DNA of 15,373 bases from Sphingomonadales bacterium (GTDB lineage Bacteria; Pseudomonadota; Alphaproteobacteria; Sphingomonadales; Emcibacteraceae), in the NCBI GenBank assembly GCA_011051815.1, contig DRKK01000371.1:1-15373 (forward strand). The letters are read 5' to 3'. A program made the translations under genes and the position numbers. Below, in pieces: positions 1 through 6,171 of this stretch. Each line of letters begins with the position of its first letter. Within the stretch, counting starts at the first letter, position 1. The notes under the pieces were generated by a model, which saw nothing but the letters and a program-made list of their open reading frames with translations, searched no databases and had not been told where the DNA came from.

Positions 1-162
1 ACCAGCAGCTTTCTGATTTTTGCCACCACCGGAGCCAGCGGTTCAGAAACACTGGCCAGCTGGACCAATCAGGTGAGTGAAATCATCACCGGGACGGCCC
101 TGTTCACGCTGGCCGCCATATTGCTGGTCTGGGCCGGGCGGTTAATGCCAAAAAACATATAG
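1..162 (+). CDS. C-terminal end of a membrane protein (5' truncated by window)
   Basis: Frame 1 is open from the first base to a TAG at 160-162 and gives the last 53 residues of a protein. The fragment contains two hydrophobic stretches, at about residues 4-9 and 35-46, and ends with a short basic tail after the second (AGRLMPKNI), as expected for the last membrane segment of a multi-pass inner-membrane protein. The pattern loosely recalls the end of FUSC-type transporters, but the fragment is too short to assign a family. It stops 42 bp before ccmA on the same strand, so co-transcription is possible. Confidence 0.55.
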   Translation, partial: TSSFLIFATTGASGSETLASWTNQVSEIITGTALFTLAAILLVWAGRLMPKNI

Positions 163-204
163 AGACAATATCCTTCAAATGTTATAGCTTTCTGAAAAAC
201 AAAT

Positions 205-888
205 ATGAGTTTTTCAGTGAGCAATATGTCAAGTGATCATCTAAGCGGGAAAAATCTTGCCTGCATCCGGGGGGACAGGCCGGTTTTTTCAAATCTGACC
301 TTTGATTTGCCGCCGGGACGAGCGCTGATCCTTCAGGGGGCCAACGGGTCCGGAAAATCAAGCTTGATGAAAATCATCGCCGGTCTGTTGCCCGCCACCA
401 GCGGTGAAATTTCCCTTCAGGGTCAGAATATCCTCGGCGATAAAGACTGGATCAGTCAAAATATCTGCTATCTGGCCCATAAAAACGGCATGAAGCCGGA
501 ATTGACCGTGGCGGAGAATCTCACCTTCTGGGCCAGGCTGGAACGCCATAACGGCGATGTGCGGGAACAGGCCGTAAAAATCGGTATTGATCATTGTCTT
601 GACCTGCCCGTGTCCTACCTGTCCTCCGGTCAGGCCCGCCGCGCCGCCCTGACCCGCATCCTGTGCCATCCGGGCAATATATGGCTCCTTGACGAACCAA
701 CGGTTGGGCTGGATAGCGACGGTGTTGCGCTTCTGTCGGGCCTGATGAATGACCATTTAAAGCGGGGCGGACGCATTCTGGCGGCCACCCATATCGAACT
801 TGGTCTTGAGGCGGATAAAAGCTCGGTCCTGAATATGGCCGACTTTGCCTATCAGATGCCGGATATATTTGAGGAAAGCCTGCTATGA
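205..888 (+). CDS. ccmA: Cytochrome c maturation ABC transporter ATP-binding protein CcmA
   Basis: CcmA is the cytoplasmic ATPase of the CcmABCD complex. ATP hydrolysis releases haem-loaded CcmE from CcmC so that haem can be passed to apocytochromes. The 227-residue product has every ABC landmark: Walker A GANGSGKS at 45-52, signature LSSGQ at 139-143, Walker B IWLLDEP at 159-165 and the switch His at 196. Its short length without extra domains, and the ccmB gene that follows, separate it from other ABC ATPases. The ATG at 205 has no clear ribosome binding site. An internal ATG at 226, 7 codons later, would give 220 residues, nearer the usual CcmA length, and is a real alternative. The stop codon overlaps the ccmB start (ATGA). 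Confidence 0.95.
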   Translation: MSFSVSNMSSDHLSGKNLACIRGDRPVFSNLTFDLPPGRALILQGANGSGKSSLMKIIAGLLPATSGEISLQGQNILGDKDWISQNICYLAHKNGMKPELTVAENLTFWARLERHNGDVREQAVKIGIDHCLDLPVSYLSSGQARRAALTRILCHPGNIWLLDEPTVGLDSDGVALLSGLMNDHLKRGGRILAATHIELGLEADKSSVLNMADFAYQMPDIFEESLL

Positions 889-1553
889 TCTCCCTCACCC
901 TTGCCATCATTGCCCGTGATCTTCGCCTGTCCCTGCGGCGCGGAGCCACCACCATTATGGTCATGGGCTTTTTTGTCATGGTGGTGATCATGTTCCCCTT
1001 CGCCATCGGACCGGAGCAGAATATCCTGCAACGGATGTCCGTGGGCGTGATCTGGGTGGCGGCCCTCCTGTCCTGCCTCCTGTCGCTGGACAGTATATTT
1101 CAGTCCGATTATGAGGATGGCTCTCTGGACCAGTTTATTTTAAGCCCGGTACCGCTGGAGCTTGTGGTGCTGGCCAAATGCATCGCCCACTGGATCACCA
1201 CCTCCCTGCCGCTGATTATCATCACCCCCATTCTGGGCATCCTGATGAATTTACCAGAACAGGGCTATTTTCCGCTGATCCTGACCATGGTGCTGGGTAC
1301 GCCGGCGCTCAGCTTTATTGGGGGGATCGGCGCGTCCCTCACCGTCACCCTGCGCCGGGGCGGGGTTTTGCTGTCCCTGCTTATATTACCGCTCTATATT
1401 CCGGTGTTAATTTTCGGGGTTCTGGCGGTCAAGGCGACCATAGACGGCTATCCGGCGACGGAACATCTGATGCTGCTCATCAGTTTCAGCCTGTTCAGCG
1501 CCGCCATCACCCCATGGGCGGCGGCGGCGGCCATCAGGTCCGGTCTGGAATAA
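885..1553 (+). CDS. ccmB: Haem exporter membrane subunit CcmB
   Basis: CcmB is the six-helix membrane partner of CcmA in the cytochrome c maturation ABC complex. The 222 residues are almost entirely hydrophobic, with an N-terminal amphipathic start (ARDLRLSLRRG), and carry the family hallmark around residues 70-97, including FQSDYEDGSLDQ and the following LSPVPLELVVLAK. The length matches known CcmB proteins of about 220 residues. It starts inside the ccmA stop (ATGA overlap), indicating translational coupling. The usual next gene, ccmC, is not adjacent: a minus-strand gene overlaps the last 20 bp and ccmC lies 3.2 kb downstream. Confidence 0.95.
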   Translation: MISLTLAIIARDLRLSLRRGATTIMVMGFFVMVVIMFPFAIGPEQNILQRMSVGVIWVAALLSCLLSLDSIFQSDYEDGSLDQFILSPVPLELVVLAKCIAHWITTSLPLIIITPILGILMNLPEQGYFPLILTMVLGTPALSFIGGIGASLTVTLRRGGVLLSLLILPLYIPVLIFGVLAVKATIDGYPATEHLMLLISFSLFSAAITPWAAAAAIRSGLE

Positions 1554-1836
1554 GTACCACCGCGTTTAAATGCCGGGGGTCTGTGTCCTCAATAGTTGAT
1601 TTCAGGAAACCGGGAACAAAGGGCTTGATGCGGTCCATCAATTTGTTGAGCAATGCATATTTCCGGCGCAGCTTACGGGTGAACATACATATCATATAGC
1701 TTTCCGACACCAGCAGGCTAAGCCCGACCAAAGCCAGCAACTGCCCAAGCGGCAGAGGCAATGGTGCCGTGATCAAACCGATTAGCACAAACAGCCATCC
1801 TGTGGCGAGCTTTATGGGGCGTTTAAATCTTTTCAT
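1534..1836 (-). CDS. Small PGPGW-type transmembrane protein
   Basis: This 100-residue protein has a basic N-terminus (MKRFKRPIK), then a GW at 13-14, a hydrophobic hairpin with a proline-rich turn (TAPLPLPLGQ, about residues 23-32), a second membrane segment to about residue 45, and a basic cytoplasmic tail. The arrangement resembles the PGPGW family of small putative transmembrane proteins of unknown function that is common in alphaproteobacteria. The assignment is by pattern only. The gene converges on ccmB and overlaps its 3' end by 20 bp. It starts 198 bp from the divergent peroxidase gene. The ribosome binding site is ambiguous: an AGGA lies very close to the ATG. Confidence 0.7.
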   Translation of the reverse strand: MKRFKRPIKLATGWLFVLIGLITAPLPLPLGQLLALVGLSLLVSESYMICMFTRKLRRKYALLNKLMDRIKPFVPGFLKSTIEDTDPRHLNAVVLIPDRT

Positions 1837-1965
1837 ATCCTAATTCCGGAATCTGTTGACGGACATATATATACTCATAGGATACTTCTAACCGTCGAAT
1901 AGCAATATCTTTGCGATCAAGACGCCTGAAAATAAGACCAACAAAGTAATTTATAAATTTTTTAT

Positions 1966-1982
1966 TTTAGAACTTGTCTAAA
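1966..1982. promoter_or_regulatory. Irr/ICE-like inverted repeat upstream of the peroxidase gene
   Basis: The 17-bp sequence TTTAGAACTTGTCTAAA is a perfect 6-bp dyad (TTTAGA, 5-bp spacer, TCTAAA). It differs at one base from the ICE consensus as I remember it (TTTAGAA-N3-TTCTAAA) for Irr, the haem-responsive Fur-family regulator of alphaproteobacteria. It is centred 60 bp before the likely start codon at 2034. A weak possible promoter, -35 TTGTCT (1974-1979) with 17-bp spacing to TAGGGT (1997-2002), would place the dyad over the -35 box, as for a repressor site. Irr binding is inferred from sequence alone. Confidence 0.5.
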
Positions 1983-2033
1983 CAATGATTCAAGTGTAGG
2001 GTATTTTTATAAAAATTACTTAAGGTGGTCATG

Positions 2034-3131
2034 ATGAAAAAAATATTTTCAATTACAGCAATTGTCCTTTTTTTTAGTATCCAGACGGCTTTTGCCGAAC
2101 CTCTGGGCTTGCCGCCCGTGCCAATTCCGGCGGACAACCCCCAATCCAAAGCAAAAATCGCCCTTGGTGAAAAACTGTTCAACGACCCCCGTTTCAGCAG
2201 TACCGGTGACGTAAGCTGCGCCACATGCCATGATGCGGCCAAGGGATTTGCCGACGGCCCCCTGAAAACATCAGAGGGCATAAAGGGCTTAACCGGCACC
2301 CGCAATGCGCCAACAGTGCTCAATGCTGCCTATATGAAAAGCCAGTTTTGGGATGGCCGTGAGCCTGATCTGGAAGGCCAGTCGAAAGGCCCCTTCATCA
2401 ACCCTGTGGAAATGGGTCTGGAAAATCATGAACCCATCTTAACATTGGTGCGGGCCGACCGGACCTATTGGAAGATGTTTCGAAAAGTCTTTGGTCTTAA
2501 GAAGAAAGAGGCCCTGACCATGGACCATGTGGCCAAAGCCATTGCGTCTTTTGAACGGACGATCATTTCCGGTGACAGCCCGTTCGATCATTATTATTTT
2601 ACCAATGACAAGGCCGCCATGACGCCCGCTGCTGTGCGGGGCTTTAATGTCTTTCTGGAACAGGGGCGTTGTGTATCCTGCCATACGGTGTCCCAGACCC
2701 ACGCCCTGTTTACCGACAGCCGCTTTCATAACCTTAATGTGAATTTCAACAGCATTTCCGGTGGTGTAAAGGCGCTGGCCAGACGCCAGCAGCAGGACAA
2801 GGCCGACGGCGTTGATCTGGACGTCAGCATCCTGACCGACAAGGCCGTGGCCGAACTGGGCCGTTTCGTTGTCACCGGACAATGGCGGGACATCGGGGCC
2901 TTCAAAACCCCGACCCTGCGAAATGTTGACCTCACCGCACCCTATATGCATGACGGCAGCATCAAGACATTGGAAGATGTGGTTGATTTCTACAACAACG
3001 GCGGCGTTGTCAAGGCCGGGGACCCGGTCAACAGCTTTCAAAGCGGCGGCATCCGCCCCCTTGGCCTGAGCGATACGCAAAAGGCTGATCTGGTGGCCTT
3101 TCTGAAGATGTTGACCAGCCCGCTAAACTGA
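2034..3131 (+). CDS. Periplasmic di-haem cytochrome c peroxidase (CcpA/MauG superfamily)
   Basis: This is predicted to be a periplasmic di-haem enzyme that reduces hydrogen peroxide to water with electrons from small c-type cytochromes. From the ATG at 2034 the product is 365 residues. It has a Sec signal peptide (MKKIFSITAIVLFF..., cleavage near TAFA-EP at about residue 21), haem sites CATCH at 62-66 and CVSCH at 213-217, and the conserved TPTLRN and PYMHDG stretches near 292-308 that hold a likely methionine ligand. The spacing of about 150 residues between haems is typical. An in-frame GTG at 2025 and ATG at 2031 exist, but AAGGTGG at 2022-2028 best serves the ATG at 2034. A MauG-like protein-modifying role cannot be excluded. 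It leads a module with the metallophosphoesterase and cytochrome that follow. Confidence 0.9.
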   Translation: MKKIFSITAIVLFFSIQTAFAEPLGLPPVPIPADNPQSKAKIALGEKLFNDPRFSSTGDVSCATCHDAAKGFADGPLKTSEGIKGLTGTRNAPTVLNAAYMKSQFWDGREPDLEGQSKGPFINPVEMGLENHEPILTLVRADRTYWKMFRKVFGLKKKEALTMDHVAKAIASFERTIISGDSPFDHYYFTNDKAAMTPAAVRGFNVFLEQGRCVSCHTVSQTHALFTDSRFHNLNVNFNSISGGVKALARRQQQDKADGVDLDVSILTDKAVAELGRFVVTGQWRDIGAFKTPTLRNVDLTAPYMHDGSIKTLEDVVDFYNNGGVVKAGDPVNSFQSGGIRPLGLSDTQKADLVAFLKMLTSPLN

Positions 3132-3177
3132 TTTCTGTGAAAATCAATCGTCAAATAATGACAGAAAGAGAAGAACC

Positions 3178-4242
3178 ATGAGCATTATAAATCGCCGAAC
3201 CCTGCTGAAAACCGGGGGTACATTTGTCGCCGGGGCCTGTCTGCCCCTGACCAATATCCGACTCGCCTTTGCCGACCAATCACAGGATTTCACCTTTGCC
3301 TATATCTCTGATTCCCATATTCAGCATATCAAAGGCACAAAATTTGTCCGCAACTGGGATCAGGGCCTGAAACGGGCCGTGGCCGAAGCCAACCTCATGT
3401 CGCCCAAGCCGGATTTCGTCATGTATGGCGGTGATCTGGCCCAGCTGGGCACCCGGGAAGAACTGGACCACGGTTTTGAGATTATGTCGGCCCTGAAACA
3501 TAAGACCCATTATGTTATGGGGGAGCATGACTATTATGCCGACCTTGGCGAATATTGGTCTTCTCAGGTGGGAAAACAATATTACAGCTTTGATCACAAG
3601 GGCGTTCATATCATCGTGCTCAATAGCATCCTAACCGATGACCACTGGACCCATGAGCGTTGGGCCAATGGCACCGAACGCATGGGGGTTATGGCCGGGC
3701 TGGACGATCCCCGCGGGTCGCCCTTCATGGTCGGGGCGGCGCAGCGAAAATGGCTGGCCAATGACCTGAAAGACATCAGCAAAGACACGCCGATTATCGT
3801 CTTTTCCCATTCACCGTTGCAAAAACTGTTTAAAAACTGGAATTTCTGGACCGATGATGCGGAGCTGGTACAGGCGATCCTCCAGCCCTTTGACAGCGTC
3901 ACTGTATTTTACGGCCACGTCCATCAAATCCAGTATAACCAGATCGGCAATATTACCTTTCATTCGGTGATGGCCACGGCCTGGCCCTGGCCCTATCCAG
4001 AAAGCTATGCCCAGGCGGAAAATCATATGCCGCACCTGACCGTGCCCATTAACCGGGCCGATCCCTTCTTTGAGCGGGACGCCACCGGCTGGCAATATGT
4101 TGACATCAACAGCGGCAAGGCCACCGTCAAATTCAGCCTGACCGAGAATGAACCCCGGACCGTTAGCTATGATGCCAAACGCGGCCATCCGGTGGATACC
4201 AAATATGTCAGCCGCTCAAAACCACCGCAAAACCACTATTAG
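3178..4242 (+). CDS. Tat-exported calcineurin-like metallophosphoesterase
   Basis: This 354-residue protein begins with a twin-arginine signal (NRRTLLK at 5-11, hydrophobic core, AFA-DQ cleavage near residue 32), so it is likely exported folded with its metals. The mature part has the metallophosphoesterase blocks in order: SDSH at 44-47, GGD at 84-86, GEHD at 115-118, FSHSP at 209-213 and GHVH at 246-249. The third block has Glu where the family normally has the metal-bridging Asn (GNHD/E). The natural substrate cannot be read from the sequence; phosphomonoesters, phosphodiesters or cyclic nucleotides are all possible. A purine-rich ribosome binding site (AGAAAGAGAAG) precedes the ATG. The gene lies 46 bp after the peroxidase gene and 25 bp before the cytochrome gene, consistent with one operon. 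Confidence 0.88.
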   Translation: MSIINRRTLLKTGGTFVAGACLPLTNIRLAFADQSQDFTFAYISDSHIQHIKGTKFVRNWDQGLKRAVAEANLMSPKPDFVMYGGDLAQLGTREELDHGFEIMSALKHKTHYVMGEHDYYADLGEYWSSQVGKQYYSFDHKGVHIIVLNSILTDDHWTHERWANGTERMGVMAGLDDPRGSPFMVGAAQRKWLANDLKDISKDTPIIVFSHSPLQKLFKNWNFWTDDAELVQAILQPFDSVTVFYGHVHQIQYNQIGNITFHSVMATAWPWPYPESYAQAENHMPHLTVPINRADPFFERDATGWQYVDINSGKATVKFSLTENEPRTVSYDAKRGHPVDTKYVSRSKPPQNHY

Positions 4243-4267
4243 TCCCGGACATCACAAGGAAAATATT

Positions 4268-4675
4268 ATGCGTAACATCATTCAAACATTGTTCTTGGTC
4301 GCCGCCCTCAGCTTGGGAAATACCCTGACGGCACAGGCCGATGAATTCACCAAGGAAGACCTGGACATCTGGCAAAAGGAATTCATGGCTGTGGTGGCCG
4401 TTGGCCGGACGGCCTTTACAGACCCAAATCTGGGCACCAACGGCGTGGTCTGCGCCCAATGCCATCCCAACGGGGCCAATACACACCCGGAAACCTATCC
4501 GAAGTTCCAGAAACAGATAGGCCGGGTCATTACCCTGCCGGAAATGATCAACTGGTGCATCCGCAACCCCCTTGAAGGCAAGCCAATGGCCCTTGATGAC
4601 CCCAAAATGGTCGCCATGCAGGCCTATATTACCCATGAGCGACGCAATGTTAAACTGGCCCCCGGAAAACATTAA
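4268..4675 (+). CDS. Small mono-haem c-type cytochrome with SoxA/TsdA-like C-terminus
   Basis: This is a 135-residue exported cytochrome. It has a Sec signal peptide ending near AQA-DE (residues 23-26) and a single haem-binding CAQCH at 62-66. The C-terminal part, roughly 85-126, contains GRVITL, INWCIRNPLEGKPM and MVAMQAYITHERR, which resembles the segment after a haem in SoxA and thiosulfate dehydrogenase cytochromes, including a third cysteine (C97). The sixth haem ligand is uncertain: C97, M107, M114 or M117 are candidates. AAGGA at 4256-4260, 7 bp ahead, fixes the ATG at 4268; the reading frame is open further upstream but runs into the preceding gene. It probably passes electrons within the module, for example to the peroxidase, but that is inferred from position. 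Confidence 0.85.
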   Translation: MRNIIQTLFLVAALSLGNTLTAQADEFTKEDLDIWQKEFMAVVAVGRTAFTDPNLGTNGVVCAQCHPNGANTHPETYPKFQKQIGRVITLPEMINWCIRNPLEGKPMALDDPKMVAMQAYITHERRNVKLAPGKH

Positions 4676-4702
4676 ATAACCAGCGTTTATACAGGGCTCA
4701 AA

Positions 4703-4716
4703 TTGATCTCAATCAA
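4703..4716. promoter_or_regulatory. FNR/FixK-type binding site upstream of ccmC
   Basis: TTGATCTCAATCAA is an exact match to the FNR/Anr/FixK consensus TTGAT-N4-ATCAA. It lies in the 112-bp gap between the cytochrome gene and ccmC, centred at 4709.5, about 78 bp before the ccmC ATG. If the regulator acts at the usual -41.5 position, transcription would start near 4751; the AT-rich stretch 4735-4750 (CAAATA or TATTTA) could supply the -10 element. This suggests that ccmC to ccmI are induced when oxygen is low, separately from ccmAB. Confidence 0.75.
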
Positions 4717-4787
4717 ACTTACGCGAGCCGGAATCAAATAAAGCTATTTAACTTGATTAAAAAGCCCACAAGATGTAGACCATTTTT

Positions 4788-5513
4788 ATGCATAAGTTTG
4801 CCAATCCTGCCCGCTTTATGCGGTTGAGTAATATGTTTCTGCCCTGGATAGCGGGCATAACGGTCCTTCTGTTTGCCTTGGGGCTTTATTATGCCCTTGT
4901 GGCTGCGCCCGAAGATTATCAAATGGGCAGCACGTACCGGATCATGTTTGTTCATGTACCCGCCGCCTATATGGCCCAATTCGGGTACGGGGCCATTGCG
5001 GTGGCCAGTGCCGTGGGCTTTATCTGGAAACATCCCCTTGCTGATCAGGCGGCGCGGGCCATCGGGCCCGTAGGCGCGGCCTTCACCGCCCTTGCCCTGA
5101 TTACCGGCAGCCTGTGGGGAAAACCCATGTGGGGGACCTATTGGATATGGGATGCCCGGCTGACTTCCATGCTAATCCTGTTTTTTGTTTATCTGGGCTA
5201 TATCGCTGTCTGGCAAACCATCGAAGACCACGCGCGCGCCGCAAAAATTGCCGCTATCGTGGCCATGGTCGGCCTTGTCAATGTGATCATCATCAAATTT
5301 TCCGTGGACTGGTGGAATACTCTCCATCAACCGGCGAGCCTGATGCGCATGGACGGCCCAACCATAGGCGGTGATATGCTGGCGGCCCTGCTTTTAATGA
5401 TTGCAGCCTTTAACATGTTCTTTTTCACCATCATAATCTGGCGAATCCAAAGCCTGATCCTGCGGCGGCGGATCCGCTCGCTCAGGATGCAACTTGGCGG
5501 GGGGCGCGGATGA
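4788..5513 (+). CDS. ccmC: Haem-binding/handling membrane protein CcmC
   Basis: CcmC presents haem at the periplasmic face and attaches it to CcmE. The 241-residue product has about six membrane helices and the tryptophan-rich WWD domain at 110-127 (WGKPMWGTYWIWDARLTS). The two conserved external haem-ligand histidines are visible in FVHVPAA (H56) and NTLHQPAS (H180). The length agrees with known CcmC proteins of about 245 residues. The ribosome binding site is poor. The gene starts a new transcription block behind an FNR-type site rather than following ccmB directly. Its TGA overlaps the first ATG of ccmD. Confidence 0.95.
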   Translation: MHKFANPARFMRLSNMFLPWIAGITVLLFALGLYYALVAAPEDYQMGSTYRIMFVHVPAAYMAQFGYGAIAVASAVGFIWKHPLADQAARAIGPVGAAFTALALITGSLWGKPMWGTYWIWDARLTSMLILFFVYLGYIAVWQTIEDHARAAKIAAIVAMVGLVNVIIIKFSVDWWNTLHQPASLMRMDGPTIGGDMLAALLLMIAAFNMFFFTIIIWRIQSLILRRRIRSLRMQLGGGRG

Positions 5514-5677
5514 TGGAAGGAAATGACGTTTTTCTCCTGTTCAGCTATGTGGCCAGTGCCGTGGTTCTTGTTGCCTTATTTGTGACAAGTTTATGGACAA
5601 AGAAGAAAGATGAGGCCACCCTGCGCAAGCTGGAGGCCCAGATACGGGATTTAACAGACAAACAGGGTAAAAAATGA
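5510..5677 (+). CDS. ccmD: Haem exporter accessory protein CcmD
   Basis: This is a 55-residue open frame that fills the gap between ccmC and ccmE. CcmD is a small membrane protein that stabilises the CcmABC-CcmE complex and helps release holo-CcmE. The product has one membrane helix (about residues 8-27, VFLLFSYVASAVVLVALFVT), then a strongly charged cytoplasmic tail (KKKDEATLRKLEAQIRDL), the normal CcmD layout. It begins ATGATG: the first ATG overlaps the ccmC stop (5511-5513), the second is at 5513. Its TGA (5675-5677) overlaps the ccmE ATG at 5674. Sequence conservation in this family is low, so the call rests on size, topology and position. Confidence 0.88.
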   Translation: MMEGNDVFLLFSYVASAVVLVALFVTSLWTKKKDEATLRKLEAQIRDLTDKQGKK

Positions 5678-6171
5678 CAAAGCCAGCAACAAAGGCCGGG
5701 ATGCGGAAGAAACGCCGTCTGTATCTCATGCTCACCTCTATCGCCGTATTGGGGCTGGCGGTCCTGCTGGTTCTGAGCGCATTGGAAGACAGCATCCGGC
5801 TTTTCTATGACCCCACGGAAATTGTTGAAAAAGGCATAAAGCCCGGTCAGGATTTTCGCCTTGGTGGTCTGGTGGCCACTGACAGCCTTGAAAGACATGA
5901 GATTAAAGGGGCCATGGTCAATAAATTCACCGTCACGGACGGCAATGAAACGGTTGATGTGACCTATGTAGGACTGTTGCCTGATCTGTTCCGGGAAGGA
6001 CAGGGGGTTGTCGCCGAAGGGTCCATGAACAGCGCCGGAGTTTTTGTAGCCACGGAAGTTCTAGCCAAACATGATGAGAATTATATGCCCAAAGAAGTCA
6101 TCGACAGCCTGAAGAAACGCGGGGAATGGCAACGTGACAAATCGGCCAAAACCAAAGCAGGTGCTTCATGA
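5674..6171 (+). CDS. ccmE: Periplasmic haem chaperone CcmE
   Basis: CcmE binds haem covalently in the periplasm and ferries it from CcmABCD to the CcmFHI ligase. The 165-residue product has a basic cytoplasmic start (RKKRR at 11-15), one membrane anchor at about 16-36, and a beta-barrel periplasmic domain. The haem-attachment motif is LAKHDENYMP at 130-139, with the haem-binding His at 133 and the conserved Tyr at 137. This is the common His-type CcmE, not the Cys variant of some archaea and sulfate reducers. It overlaps ccmD by 4 bp, and its TGA overlaps the ccmF ATG. Confidence 0.96.
   Translation: MTKPATKAGMRKKRRLYLMLTSIAVLGLAVLLVLSALEDSIRLFYDPTEIVEKGIKPGQDFRLGGLVATDSLERHEIKGAMVNKFTVTDGNETVDVTYVGLLPDLFREGQGVVAEGSMNSAGVFVATEVLAKHDENYMPKEVIDSLKKRGEWQRDKSAKTKAGAS

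Noticed and set aside
358..1006. Long minus-strand open frames of 132 and 161 codons opposite ccmA and ccmB.
   Set aside because: The plus-strand products have complete CcmA and CcmB motifs; the opposite frames show no domain and are Arg/Pro/Gly-rich antisense translations.
1910..1923. Possible FNR-like site containing ATCAA before the peroxidase gene.
   Set aside because: The other half-site at the required spacing matches poorly, at only two of five bases.
2025..2033. GTG at 2025 as start of the peroxidase gene.
   Set aside because: The GTG lies inside the AAGGTGG ribosome binding site, which is spaced correctly for the ATG at 2034.
2439..3080. 213-codon minus-strand open frame opposite the peroxidase gene.
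   Set aside because: The plus strand encodes both CXXCH motifs and a signal peptide; the antisense product has no recognisable features.
4148..4267. Upstream extension of the small cytochrome, with a start inside the metallophosphoesterase gene.
   Set aside because: It would bury the signal peptide; the ATG at 4268 has AAGGA at the right distance and begins a normal Sec signal.
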